Assembly: GCF_000699445.3 (NCBI RefSeq)
Contig: NC_067196.1
Coordinates: 86,046,364-86,110,363 of the forward strand
From: Schistosoma haematobium
Taxonomy: Eukaryota > Platyhelminthes > Trematoda > Strigeidida > Schistosomatidae
Reading direction: 5' to 3'
Length of the DNA stretch: 64,000 nt
In this document: positions 48,529-61,771 of the stretch, piece by piece
Layout of the letters: the number at the start of each line of letters is the position of its first letter
How positions within the stretch are numbered: position 1 is the first letter of the stretch
Program-made: the position numbers and the translations under genes
The notes under the pieces: model-generated
Told to the model about the DNA's origin: nothing
Databases searched by the model: none
Seen by the model: only the letters and a program-made list of their open reading frames with translations

Positions 48529-48601
48529 GCCTCCATAGCTCAGTGGATAGAGCACTGGTCTAGTAAACCAGGGGTCGGGAGTTCGATCCTCCCTGGAGGC
48601 A
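48529..48601 (+). tRNA. tRNA-Thr(AGT), copy 14
   Basis: First copy in which the downstream TTTT is TTCT (48650-48653); 3 GAGT, 16 AG. Confidence 0.97.
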
Positions 48602-48938
48602 GTGTGTTTGCAACCACTTCGAATTGAGATCATGTTCCAGTCGTGCTAATTCTACTAACTGTCACCACTGATCACCAACCGTGACGAAACACACTCGTCC
48701 CTGTTCAACTCGAAACTCACAAGTTCACATACAAGTAGGCATCGACTCCAGTCAACTAAACCACTTACAAGACGATCAATCAATTGGAACACCGGAGCTG
48801 ATGATATTATATACCCAGCTGTCAACAGCACCGTCATAGTCTATCGTCAGTTGGACTCAGTGGAAATAATTGAGGAGCTCCCGTCCGGTTAATTCTAACA
48901 CGAACTCATTCAACGAGAAGCGTTGAATGTTGAGCAAT

Positions 48939-48977
<39 letters not shown>

Positions 48978-50236
48978 CGTACCACCGGAAACCTGTTTTT
49001 CACTCGACTCAGATACACTTGGAGCATATCATGTGAGATTATTATCTCGACAGAATTGTGCAACTGTTTGTGTACTTCGGCGACACTTTTGTCAGGGGTT
49101 AGGTGTCGACCTGTTGAAGAGTGGATAGTGGAGCTGAGCATTCGGTAGGTTGGTTTGCATGGTGATGCGACTTTCTCTCTCCCCAGAACAGTTCGTCTAC
49201 ACAAACATTTGACAGATATTCTCAGACACACGCGACACAAATGGATAGGTTCTGATGAGGCTTGTTGGTAAAACAGAGTTTAGACGGTCTGCATAGACCA
49301 CGGAAGAAGTGAACATCAGTTGTCACAGGCTTCTCCACGGATTGCCACCACGTCGTCATCTGGTCTGCATGAGACGTTCGTCAGTGATCTTCCGTGTCTG
49401 GTAGGATTAGGGTTTCAGGTGAGTGTGTGAAACGTATGCGCTAATACGAGCTAGTCATGTGAGCAGCCGTTTCAGGTTGGCTTGTGTTGCAGCATGACAA
49501 CTTGTTGTGGAATTACGAGACACATGACGATGGTCAGATATCAGTCTGTCTATGAATTGGCGAGCTCGGTGTGACGCATTTCGTTCTGAATTTGCTCGTG
49601 TCTTTAGAACATGGGATTTGCGGATTGTTATTATCCAACTGTGACTGTTACTAATCAAAATGGTCAGAGATCGTGGTGAAATGATTCAAGTAGAGCCTCA
49701 GTATATTCATGCGTGCAGTAATTGACACGGACAGAATATCTTGTAGTTATGAATGTATATACATGTATCTATATATACACGAATCAATATATGTGTAGAT
49801 ATTTCCATCTATATAGATATAGATATATAGAAGTGCAGAATGTATTTGTAGCAATTGACGAAGCATAGAGCGAATTGTTGGGGTGTTCGTTGATAAGGAT
49901 AATGAATGGGTTGGTGTGATTCGGAGGTGTCTGTAGTAAGTGAGAATATGTTGATGTTACTTGATAATATGTGTGATTTTCAGGTGTCGTGCTAGTTATG
50001 TGGTAGTCGAAGTTGTAGTGTCGGTGTTTGTTGTAGATGTATAAATGTGGTGTTTGTAAGAGTGGATGGAGTCAGTTGTAGGACGTGGATTGTTTGTGTT
50101 TGTTTTGAGGTGATGTTGTGTGAGTGTGAGTGTGAGTGTGAGTGCGTGTGTGTGTGTGCGTGTGTGTGGAGGTGGTTGTAGTAGGATATTTGTGAGTTGT
50201 ATTGTGATGAGTTTGGTGTTGGTGGCAGACTGATGC

Positions 50237-50309
50237 GCCTCCATAGCTCAGTGGATAGAGCACTGGTCTAGTAAACCAGGGGTCGGGAGTTCGATCCTCC
50301 CTGGAGGCA
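50237..50309 (+). tRNA. tRNA-Thr(AGT), copy 15
   Basis: TTCT at 50358-50361; 4 GAGT, 13 AG; TTGTAGATG allele. Confidence 0.97.
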
Positions 50310-51932
50310 GTGTGTTTGCAACCACTTCGAATTGAGATCATGTTCCAGTCGTGCTAATTCTACTAACTGTCACCACTGATCACCAACCGTGACGAAACAC
50401 ACTCGTCCCTGTTCAACTCGAAACTCACAAGTTCACATACAAGTAGGCATCGACTCCAGTCAACTAAACCACTTACAAGACGATCAATCAATTGGAACAC
50501 CGGAGCTGATGATATTATATACCCAGCTGTCAACAGCACCGTCATAGTCTATCGTCAGTTGGACTCAGTGGAAATAATTGAGGAGCTCCCGTCCGGTTAA
50601 TTCTAACACGAACTCATTCAACGAGAAGCGTTGAATGTTGAGCAATGCACAGAGAGAGAGAGAGAGAGAGAGAGAGGAGCGTACCACCGGAAACCTGTTT
50701 TTCACTCGACTCAGATACACTTGGAGCATATCATGTGAGATTATTATCTCGACAGAATTGTGCAACTGTTTGTGTACTTCGGCGACACTTTTGTCAGGGG
50801 TTAGGTGTCGACCTGTTGAAGAGTGGATAGTGGAGCTGAGCATTCGGTAGGTTGGTTTGCATGGTGATGCGACTTTCTCTCTCCCCAGAACAGTTCGTCT
50901 ACACAAACATTTGACAGATATTCTCAGACACACGCGACACAAATGGATAGGTTCTGATGAGGCTTGTTGGTAAAACAGAGTTTAGACGGTCTGCATAGAC
51001 CACGGAAGAAGTGAACATCAGTTGTCACAGGCTTCTCCACGGATTGCCACCACGTCGTCATCTGGTCTGCATGAGACGTTCGTCAGTGATCTTCCGTGTC
51101 TGGTAGGATTAGGGTTTCAGGTGAGTGTGTGAAACGTATGCGCTAATACGAGCTAGTCATGTGAGCAGCCGTTTCAGGTTGGCTTGTGTTGCAGCATGAC
51201 AACTTGTTGTGGAATTACGAGACACATGACGATGGTCAGATATCAGTCTGTCTATGAATTGGCGAGCTCGGTGTGACGCATTTCGTTCTGAATTTGCTCG
51301 TGTCTTTAGAACATGGGATTTGCGGATTGTTATTATCCAACTGTGACTGTTACTAATCAAAATGGTCAGAGATCGTGGTGAAATGATTCAAGTAGAGCCT
51401 CAGTATATTCATGCGTGCAGTAATTGACACGGACAGAATATCTTGTAGTTATGAATGTATATACATGTATCTATATATACACGAATCAATATATGTGTAG
51501 ATATTTCCATCTATATAGATATAGATATATAGAAGTGCAGAATGTATTTGTAGCAATTGACGAAGCATAGAGCGAATTGTTGGGGTGTTCGTTGATAAGG
51601 ATAATGAATGGGTTGGTGTGATTCGGAGGTGTCTGTAGTAAGTGAGAATATGTTGATGTTACTTGATAATATGTGTGATTTTCAGGTGTCGTGCTAGTTA
51701 TGTGGTAGTCGAAGTTGTAGTGTCGGTGTTTGTTGTAGATGTATAAATGTGGTGTTTGTAAGAGTGGATGGAGTCAGTTGTAGGACGTGGATTGTTTGTG
51801 TTTGTTTTGAGGTGATGTTGTGTGAGTGTGAGTGTGAGTGCGTGTGTGTGTGTGCGTGTGTGTGGAGGTGGTTGTAGTAGGATATTTGTGAGTTGTATTG
51901 TGATGAGTTTGGTGTTGGTGGCAGACTGATGC

Positions 51933-52005
51933 GCCTCCATAGCTCAGTGGATAGAGCACTGGTCTAGTAAACCAGGGGTCGGGAGTTCGATCCTCCCTGG
52001 AGGCA
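51933..52005 (+). tRNA. tRNA-Thr(AGT), copy 16
   Basis: TTCT at 52054-52057; 3 GAGT, 14 AG; TTGTAGATG allele. Confidence 0.97.
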
Positions 52006-52342
52006 GTGTGTTTGCAACCACTTCGAATTGAGATCATGTTCCAGTCGTGCTAATTCTACTAACTGTCACCACTGATCACCAACCGTGACGAAACACACTC
52101 GTCCCTGTTCAACTCGAAACTCACAAGTTCACATACAAGTAGGCATCGACTCCAGTCAACTAAACCACTTACAAGACGATCAATCAATTGGAACACCGGA
52201 GCTGATGATATTATATACCCAGCTGTCAACAGCACCGTCATAGTCTATCGTCAGTTGGACTCAGTGGAAATAATTGAGGAGCTCCCGTCCGGTTAATTCT
52301 AACACGAACTCATTCAACGAGAAGCGTTGAATGTTGAGCAAT

Positions 52343-52377
<35 letters not shown>

Positions 52378-53628
52378 CGTACCACCGGAAACCTGTTTTT
52401 CACTCGACTCAGATACACTTGGAGCATATCATGTGAGATTATTATCTCGACAGAATTGTGCAACTGTTTGTGTACTTCGGCGACACTTTTGTCAGGGGTT
52501 AGGTGTCGACCTGTTGAAGAGTGGATAGTGGAGCTGAGCATTCGGTAGGTTGGTTTGCATGGTGATGCGACTTTCTCTCTCCCCAGAACAGTTCGTCTAC
52601 ACAAACATTTGACAGATATTCTCAGACACACGCGACACAAATGGATAGGTTCTGATGAGGCTTGTTGGTAAAACAGAGTTTAGACGGTCTGCATAGACCA
52701 CGGAAGAAGTGAACATCAGTTGTCACAGGCTTCTCCACGGATTGCCACCACGTCGTCATCTGGTCTGCATGAGACGTTCGTCAGTGATCTTCCGTGTCTG
52801 GTAGGATTAGGGTTTCAGGTGAGTGTGTGAAACGTATGCGCTAATACGAGCTAGTCATGTGAGCAGCCGTTTCAGGTTGGCTTGTGTTGCAGCATGACAA
52901 CTTGTTGTGGAATTACGAGACACATGACGATGGTCAGATATCAGTCTGTCTATGAATTGGCGAGCTCGGTGTGACGCATTTCGTTCTGAATTTGCTCGTG
53001 TCTTTAGAACATGGGATTTGCGGATTGTTATTATCCAACTGTGACTGTTACTAATCAAAATGGTCAGAGATCGTGGTGAAATGATTCAAGTAGAGCCTCA
53101 GTATATTCATGCGTGCAGTAATTGACACGGACAGAATATCTTGTAGTTATGAATGTATATACATGTATCTATATATACACGAATCAATATATGTGTAGAT
53201 ATTTCCATCTATATAGATATAGATATATAGAAGTGCAGAATGTATTTGTAGCAATTGACGAAGCATAGAGCGAATTGTTGGGGTGTTCGTTGATAAGGAT
53301 AATGAATGGGTTGGTGTGATTCGGAGGTGTCTGTAGTAAGTGAGAATATGTTGATGTTACTTGATAATATGTGTGATTTTCAGGTGTCGTGCTAGTTATG
53401 TGGTAGTCGAAGTTGTAGTGTCGGTGTTTGTTGTTGATGTATAAATGTGGTGTTTGTAAGAGTGGATGGAGTCAGTTGTAGGACGTGGATTGTTTGTGTT
53501 TGTTTTGAGGTGATGTTGTGTGAGTGTGAGTGTGAGTGCGTGTGTGTGTGCGTGTGTGTGGAGGTGGTTGTAGTAGGATATTTGTGAGTTGTATTGTGAT
53601 GAGTTTGGTGTTGGTGGCAGACTGATGC

Positions 53629-53701
53629 GCCTCCATAGCTCAGTGGATAGAGCACTGGTCTAGTAAACCAGGGGTCGGGAGTTCGATCCTCCCTGGAGGC
53701 A
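53629..53701 (+). tRNA. tRNA-Thr(AGT), copy 17
   Basis: TTCT at 53750-53753; 3 GAGT; the AG run ends AGAGCG without the extra G seen in all other units; TTGTTGATG allele. Confidence 0.97.
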
Positions 53702-54038
53702 GTGTGTTTGCAACCACTTCGAATTGAGATCATGTTCCAGTCGTGCTAATTCTACTAACTGTCACCACTGATCACCAACCGTGACGAAACACACTCGTCC
53801 CTGTTCAACTCGAAACTCACAAGTTCACATACAAGTAGGCATCGACTCCAGTCAACTAAACCACTTACAAGACGATCAATCAATTGGAACACCGGAGCTG
53901 ATGATATTATATACCCAGCTGTCAACAGCACCGTCATAGTCTATCGTCAGTTGGACTCAGTGGAAATAATTGAGGAGCTCCCGTCCGGTTAATTCTAACA
54001 CGAACTCATTCAACGAGAAGCGTTGAATGTTGAGCAAT

Positions 54039-54074
<36 letters not shown>

Positions 54075-55325
54075 TACCACCGGAAACCTGTTTTTCACTC
54101 GACTCAGATACACTTGGAGCATATCATGTGAGATTATTATCTCGACAGAATTGTGCAACTGTTTGTGTACTTCGGCGACACTTTTGTCAGGGGTTAGGTG
54201 TCGACCTGTTGAAGAGTGGATAGTGGAGCTGAGCATTCGGTAGGTTGGTTTGCATGGTGATGCGACTTTCTCTCTCCCCAGAACAGTTCGTCTACACAAA
54301 CATTTGACAGATATTCTCAGACACACGCGACACAAATGGATAGGTTCTGATGAGGCTTGTTGGTAAAACAGAGTTTAGACGGTCTGCATAGACCACGGAA
54401 GAAGTGAACATCAGTTGTCACAGGCTTCTCCACGGATTGCCACCACGTCGTCATCTGGTCTGCATGAGACGTTCGTCAGTGATCTTCCGTGTCTGGTAGG
54501 ATTAGGGTTTCAGGTGAGTGTGTGAAACGTATGCGCTAATACGAGCTAGTCATGTGAGCAGCCGTTTCAGGTTGGCTTGTGTTGCAGCATGACAACTTGT
54601 TGTGGAATTACGAGACACATGACGATGGTCAGATATCAGTCTGTCTATGAATTGGCGAGCTCGGTGTGACGCATTTCGTTCTGAATTTGCTCGTGTCTTT
54701 AGAACATGGGATTTGCGGATTGTTATTATCCAACTGTGACTGTTACTAATCAAAATGGTCAGAGATCGTGGTGAAATGATTCAAGTAGAGCCTCAGTATA
54801 TTCATGCGTGCAGTAATTGACACGGACAGAATATCTTGTAGTTATGAATGTATATACATGTATCTATATATACACGAATCAATATATGTGTAGATATTTC
54901 CATCTATATAGATATAGATATATAGAAGTGCAGAATGTATTTGTAGCAATTGACGAAGCATAGAGCGAATTGTTGGGGTGTTCGTTGATAAGGATAATGA
55001 ATGGGTTGGTGTGATTCGGAGGTGTCTGTAGTAAGTGAGAATATGTTGATGTTACTTGATAATATGTGTGATTTTCAGGTGTCGTGCTAGTTATGTGGTA
55101 GTCGAAGTTGTAGTGTCGGTGTTTGTTGTAGATGTATAAATGTGGTGTTTGTAAGAGTGGATGGAGTCAGTTGTAGGACGTGGATTGTTTGTGTTTGTTT
55201 TGAGGTGATGTTGTGTGAGTGTGAGTGTGAGTGCGTGTGTGTGTGTGCGTGTGTGTGGAGGTGGTTGTAGTAGGATATTTGTGAGTTGTATTGTGATGAG
55301 TTTGGTGTTGGTGGCAGACTGATGC

Positions 55326-55398
55326 GCCTCCATAGCTCAGTGGATAGAGCACTGGTCTAGTAAACCAGGGGTCGGGAGTTCGATCCTCCCTGGAGGCA
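55326..55398 (+). tRNA. tRNA-Thr(AGT), copy 18
   Basis: TTCT at 55447-55450; 3 GAGT, 13 AG; TTGTAGATG allele. Confidence 0.97.
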
Positions 55399-57021
55399 GT
55401 GTGTTTGCAACCACTTCGAATTGAGATCATGTTCCAGTCGTGCTAATTCTACTAACTGTCACCACTGATCACCAACCGTGACGAAACACACTCGTCCCTG
55501 TTCAACTCGAAACTCACAAGTTCACATACAAGTAGGCATCGACTCCAGTCAACTAAACCACTTACAAGACGATCAATCAATTGGAACACCGGAGCTGATG
55601 ATATTATATACCCAGCTGTCAACAGCACCGTCATAGTCTATCGTCAGTTGGACTCAGTGGAAATAATTGAGGAGCTCCCGTCCGGTTAATTCTAACACGA
55701 ACTCATTCAACGAGAAGCGTTGAATGTTGAGCAATGCACAGAGAGAGAGAGAGAGAGAGAGAGAGGAGCGTACCACCGGAAACCTGTTTTTCACTCGACT
55801 CAGATACACTTGGAGCATATCATGTGAGATTATTATCTCGACAGAATTGTGCAACTGTTTGTGTACTTCGGCGACACTTTTGTCAGGGGTTAGGTGTCGA
55901 CCTGTTGAAGAGTGGATAGTGGAGCTGAGCATTCGGTAGGTTGGTTTGCATGGTGATGCGACTTTCTCTCTCCCCAGAACAGTTCGTCTACACAAACATT
56001 TGACAGATATTCTCAGACACACGCGACACAAATGGATAGGTTCTGATGAGGCTTGTTGGTAAAACAGAGTTTAGACGGTCTGCATAGACCACGGAAGAAG
56101 TGAACATCAGTTGTCACAGGCTTCTCCACGGATTGCCACCACGTCGTCATCTGGTCTGCATGAGACGTTCGTCAGTGATCTTCCGTGTCTGGTAGGATTA
56201 GGGTTTCAGGTGAGTGTGTGAAACGTATGCGCTAATACGAGCTAGTCATGTGAGCAGCCGTTTCAGGTTGGCTTGTGTTGCAGCATGACAACTTGTTGTG
56301 GAATTACGAGACACATGACGATGGTCAGATATCAGTCTGTCTATGAATTGGCGAGCTCGGTGTGACGCATTTCGTTCTGAATTTGCTCGTGTCTTTAGAA
56401 CATGGGATTTGCGGATTGTTATTATCCAACTGTGACTGTTACTAATCAAAATGGTCAGAGATCGTGGTGAAATGATTCAAGTAGAGCCTCAGTATATTCA
56501 TGCGTGCAGTAATTGACACGGACAGAATATCTTGTAGTTATGAATGTATATACATGTATCTATATATACACGAATCAATATATGTGTAGATATTTCCATC
56601 TATATAGATATAGATATATAGAAGTGCAGAATGTATTTGTAGCAATTGACGAAGCATAGAGCGAATTGTTGGGGTGTTCGTTGATAAGGATAATGAATGG
56701 GTTGGTGTGATTCGGAGGTGTCTGTAGTAAGTGAGAATATGTTGATGTTACTTGATAATATGTGTGATTTTCAGGTGTCGTGCTAGTTATGTGGTAGTCG
56801 AAGTTGTAGTGTCGGTGTTTGTTGTTGATGTATAAATGTGGTGTTTGTAAGAGTGGATGGAGTCAGTTGTAGGACGTGGATTGTTTGTGTTTGTTTTGAG
56901 GTGATGTTGTGTGAGTGTGAGTGTGAGTGCGTGTGTGTGTGTGCGTGTGTGTGGAGGTGGTTGTAGTAGGATATTTGTGAGTTGTATTGTGATGAGTTTG
57001 GTGTTGGTGGCAGACTGATGC

Positions 57022-57094
57022 GCCTCCATAGCTCAGTGGATAGAGCACTGGTCTAGTAAACCAGGGGTCGGGAGTTCGATCCTCCCTGGAGGCA
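57022..57094 (+). tRNA. tRNA-Thr(AGT), copy 19
   Basis: TTCT at 57143-57146; 3 GAGT, 16 AG; TTGTTGATG allele. Confidence 0.97.
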
Positions 57095-57431
57095 GTGTGT
57101 TTGCAACCACTTCGAATTGAGATCATGTTCCAGTCGTGCTAATTCTACTAACTGTCACCACTGATCACCAACCGTGACGAAACACACTCGTCCCTGTTCA
57201 ACTCGAAACTCACAAGTTCACATACAAGTAGGCATCGACTCCAGTCAACTAAACCACTTACAAGACGATCAATCAATTGGAACACCGGAGCTGATGATAT
57301 TATATACCCAGCTGTCAACAGCACCGTCATAGTCTATCGTCAGTTGGACTCAGTGGAAATAATTGAGGAGCTCCCGTCCGGTTAATTCTAACACGAACTC
57401 ATTCAACGAGAAGCGTTGAATGTTGAGCAAT

Positions 57432-57470
<39 letters not shown>

Positions 57471-58723
57471 CGTACCACCGGAAACCTGTTTTTCACTCGA
57501 CTCAGATACACTTGGAGCATATCATGTGAGATTATTATCTCGACAGAATTGTGCAACTGTTTGTGTACTTCGGCGACACTTTTGTCAGGGGTTAGGTGTC
57601 GACCTGTTGAAGAGTGGATAGTGGAGCTGAGCATTCGGTAGGTTGGTTTGCATGGTGATGCGACTTTCTCTCTCCCCAGAACAGTTCGTCTACACAAACA
57701 TTTGACAGATATTCTCAGACACACGCGACACAAATGGATAGGTTCTGATGAGGCTTGTTGGTAAAACAGAGTTTAGACGGTCTGCATAGACCACGGAAGA
57801 AGTGAACATCAGTTGTCACAGGCTTCTCCACGGATTGCCACCACGTCGTCATCTGGTCTGCATGAGACGTTCGTCAGTGATCTTCCGTGTCTGGTAGGAT
57901 TAGGGTTTCAGGTGAGTGTGTGAAACGTATGCGCTAATACGAGCTAGTCATGTGAGCAGCCGTTTCAGGTTGGCTTGTGTTGCAGCATGACAACTTGTTG
58001 TGGAATTACGAGACACATGACGATGGTCAGATATCAGTCTGTCTATGAATTGGCGAGCTCGGTGTGACGCATTTCGTTCTGAATTTGCTCGTGTCTTTAG
58101 AACATGGGATTTGCGGATTGTTATTATCCAACTGTGACTGTTACTAATCAAAATGGTCAGAGATCGTGGTGAAATGATTCAAGTAGAGCCTCAGTATATT
58201 CATGCGTGCAGTAATTGACACGGACAGAATATCTTGTAGTTATGAATGTATATACATGTATCTATATATACACGAATCAATATATGTGTAGATATTTCCA
58301 TCTATATAGATATAGATATATAGAAGTGCAGAATGTATTTGTAGCAATTGACGAAGCATAGAGCGAATTGTTGGGGTGTTCGTTGATAAGGATAATGAAT
58401 GGGTTGGTGTGATTCGGAGGTGTCTGTAGTAAGTGAGAATATGTTGATGTTACTTGATAATATGTGTGATTTTCAGGTGTCGTGCTAGTTATGTGGTAGT
58501 CGAAGTTGTAGTGTCGGTGTTTGTTGTAGATGTATAAATGTGGTGTTTGTAAGAGTGGATGGAGTCAGTTGTAGGACGTGGATTGTTTGTGTTTGTTTTG
58601 AGGTGATGTTGTGTGAGTGTGAGTGTGAGTGCGTGTGTGTGTGTGCGTGTGTGTGGAGGTGGTTGTAGTAGGATATTTGTGAGTTGTATTGTGATGAGTT
58701 TGGTGTTGGTGGCAGACTGATGC

Positions 58724-58796
58724 GCCTCCATAGCTCAGTGGATAGAGCACTGGTCTAGTAAACCAGGGGTCGGGAGTTCGATCCTCCCTGGAGGCA
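58724..58796 (+). tRNA. tRNA-Thr(AGT), copy 20
   Basis: TTCT at 58845-58848; 3 GAGT, 14 AG; TTGTAGATG allele. Confidence 0.97.
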
Positions 58797-59133
58797 GTGT
58801 GTTTGCAACCACTTCGAATTGAGATCATGTTCCAGTCGTGCTAATTCTACTAACTGTCACCACTGATCACCAACCGTGACGAAACACACTCGTCCCTGTT
58901 CAACTCGAAACTCACAAGTTCACATACAAGTAGGCATCGACTCCAGTCAACTAAACCACTTACAAGACGATCAATCAATTGGAACACCGGAGCTGATGAT
59001 ATTATATACCCAGCTGTCAACAGCACCGTCATAGTCTATCGTCAGTTGGACTCAGTGGAAATAATTGAGGAGCTCCCGTCCGGTTAATTCTAACACGAAC
59101 TCATTCAACGAGAAGCGTTGAATGTTGAGCAAT

Positions 59134-59168
<35 letters not shown>

Positions 59169-60427
59169 CGTACCACCGGAAACCTGTTTTTCACTCGACT
59201 CAGATACACTTGGAGCATATCATGTGAGATTATTATCTCGACAGAATTGTGCAACTGTTTGTGTACTTCGGCGACACTTTTGTCAGGGGTTAGGTGTCGA
59301 CCTGTTGAAGAGTGGATAGTGGAGCTGAGCATTCGGTAGGTTGGTTTGCATGGTGATGCGACTTTCTCTCTCCCCAGAACAGTTCGTCTACACAAACATT
59401 TGACAGATATTCTCAGACACACGCGACACAAATGGATAGGTTCTGATGAGGCTTGTTGGTAAAACAGAGTTTAGACGGTCTGCATAGACCACGGAAGAAG
59501 TGAACATCAGTTGTCACAGGCTTCTCCACGGATTGCCACCACGTCGTCATCTGGTCTGCATGAGACGTTCGTCAGTGATCTTCCGTGTCTGGTAGGATTA
59601 GGGTTTCAGGTGAGTGTGTGAAACGTATGCGCTAATACGAGCTAGTCATGTGAGCAGCCGTTTCAGGTTGGCTTGTGTTGCAGCATGACAACTTGTTGTG
59701 GAATTACGAGACACATGACGATGGTCAGATATCAGTCTGTCTATGAATTGGCGAGCTCGGTGTGACGCATTTCGTTCTGAATTTGCTCGTGTCTTTAGAA
59801 CATGGGATTTGCGGATTGTTATTATCCAACTGTGACTGTTACTAATCAAAATGGTCAGAGATCGTGGTGAAATGATTCAAGTAGAGCCTCAGTATATTCA
59901 TGCGTGCAGTAATTGACACGGACAGAATATCTTGTAGTTATGAATGTATATACATGTATCTATATATACACGAATCAATATATGTGTAGATATTTCCATC
60001 TATATAGATATAGATATATAGAAGTGCAGAATGTATTTGTAGCAATTGACGAAGCATAGAGCGAATTGTTGGGGTGTTCGTTGATAAGGATAATGAATGG
60101 GTTGGTGTGATTCGGAGGTGTCTGTAGTAAGTGAGAATATGTTGATGTTACTTGATAATATGTGTGATTTTCAGGTGTCGTGCTAGTTATGTGGTAGTCG
60201 AAGTTGTAGTGTCGGTGTTTGTTGTTGATGTATAAATGTGGTGTTTGTAAGAGTGGATGGAGTCAGTTGTAGGACGTGGGTTGTTTGTGTTTGTTTTGAG
60301 GTGATGTTGTGTGAGTGTGAGTGTGAGTGTGAGTGCGTGTGTGTGTGTGCGTGTGTGTGGAGGTGGTTGTAGTAGGATATTTGTGAGTTGTATTGTGATG
60401 AGTTTGGTGTTGGTGGCAGACTGATGC

Positions 60428-60500
60428 GCCTCCATAGCTCAGTGGATAGAGCACTGGTCTAGTAAACCAGGGGTCGGGAGTTCGATCCTCCCTGGAGGCA
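60428..60500 (+). tRNA. tRNA-Thr(AGT), copy 21
   Basis: TTCT at 60549-60552; 4 GAGT, 12 AG; private GTGGGTTG about 150 bp upstream. Lies in the terminal unit, which is cut short at 61459. Confidence 0.97.
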
Positions 60501-61614
60501 GTGTGTTTGCAACCACTTCGAATTGAGATCATGTTCCAGTCGTGCTAATTCTACTAACTGTCACCACTGATCACCAACCGTGACGAAACACACTCGTCCC
60601 TGTTCAACTCGAAACTCACAAGTTCACATACAAGTAGGCATCGACTCCAGTCAACTAAACCACTTACAAGACGATCAATCAATTGGAACACCGGAGCTGA
60701 TGATATTATATACCCAGCTGTCAACAGCACCGTCATAGTCTATCGTCAGTTGGACTCAGTGGAAATAATTGAGGAGCTCCCGTCCGGTTAATTCTAACAC
60801 GAACTCATTCAACGAGAAGCGTTGAATGTTGAGCAATGCACAGAGAGAGAGAGAGAGAGAGAGAGGAGCGTACCACCGGAAACCTGTTTTTCACTCGACT
60901 CAGATACACTTGGAGCATATCATGTGAGATTATTATCTCGACAGAATTGTGCAACTGTTTGTGTACTTCGGCGACACTTTTGTCAGGGGTTAGGTGTCGA
61001 CCTGTTGAAGAGTGGATAGTGGAGCTGAGCATTCGGTAGGTTGGTTTGCATGGTGATGCGACTTTCTCTCTCCCCAGAACAGTTCGTCTACACAAACATT
61101 TGACAGATATTCTCAGACACACGCGACACAAATGGATAGGTTCTGATGAGGCTTGTTGGTAAAACAGAGTTTAGACGGTCTGCATAGACCACGGAAGAAG
61201 TGAACATCAGTTGTCACAGGCTTCTCCACGGATTGCCACCACGTCGTCATCTGGTCTGCATGAGACGTTCGTCAGTGATCTTCCGTGTCTGGTAGGATTA
61301 GGGTTTCAGGTGAGTGTGTGAAACGTATGCGCTAATACGAGCTAGTCATGTGAGCAGCCGTTTCAGGTTGGCTTGTGTTGCAGCATGACAACTTGTTGTG
61401 GAATTACGAGACACATGACGATGGTCAGATATCAGTCTGTCTATGAATTGGGGAGCTCGTTTTTATATATTTTGTTGTGAATTCTCCTTCGTTTATATAT
61501 TTTTATCAGTATGTATATAGATATTTTTCAATTTTCTTCATTTTTTTAATATTTTCATGCTTCACTTTTGCTCTCGTATTTTGTTTTCTATTAATTTTGC
61601 TGTAATGTATAAAG

Positions 61615-61771
61615 GAATTCTGGCATTTCAAATGAATTTGTCACTGGTCCTATGTATGCTGTTCCGCAATTAGATTTATCATGTCTTTCTGTTAATTCTG
61701 ATGATGACAATAAATTATTTACTACGACTGTGCGTATGGAATCTAATTGGACTAGAATTGAGAAATACTTA
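61615..61771 (+). CDS. CCDC191-like coiled-coil protein, exon after the giant intron
   Basis: Acceptor TGTATAAAG, donor TACTTA/GTAAGA. One base completes the Arg codon split by the 36-kb intron. Then come 52 codons (NSGISNEFVTGPMYAVP...MESNWTRIEKYL) in phase 0. The linker-like sequence is less charged than the preceding coiled coil. The frame continues into the exon at 63694. Confidence 0.65.

Larger units (their letters stand above)
25862..61459 (+). repeat. Tandem array, 21 units of about 1.70 kb
   Basis: Unit starts (TGTGACTGTTAC): 25862, 27566, 29270, 30970, 32666, 34358, 36056, 37752, 39446, 41146, 42838, 44540, 46240, 47938, 49640, 51342, 53040, 54735, 56431, 58133 and 59831. The last unit breaks off at 61459, some 70 bp short. 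Unit length is 1,692-1,704 bp; nearly all the variation lies in a GAGTGT/GT tract upstream of the tRNA and an AG tract downstream. Apart from these, units differ by only a few single-base variants. Each carries one tRNA-Thr. A degenerate extension of the left edge (about 25829-25861) resembles the unit end. Near-identity implies ongoing unequal exchange or conversion. Confidence 0.97.
25582..61614 (+). other. 36-kb intron filled by the tRNA-Thr array
   Basis: The exon ending at 25581 and the exon starting at 61615 join in frame, with no coding exon seen between. That defines an intron of 36,033 bp. The tandem array occupies 25862-61459, leaving only about 280 bp on the left and 155 bp on the right. 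The array arose or expanded inside one intron, and host transcription must cross all 21 tRNA units. Confidence 0.7.

Noticed and set aside
25862..61459. CRISPR or other prokaryotic repeat array
   Set aside because: The units are 1.7 kb without unique spacers, and the sequence is clearly eukaryotic.
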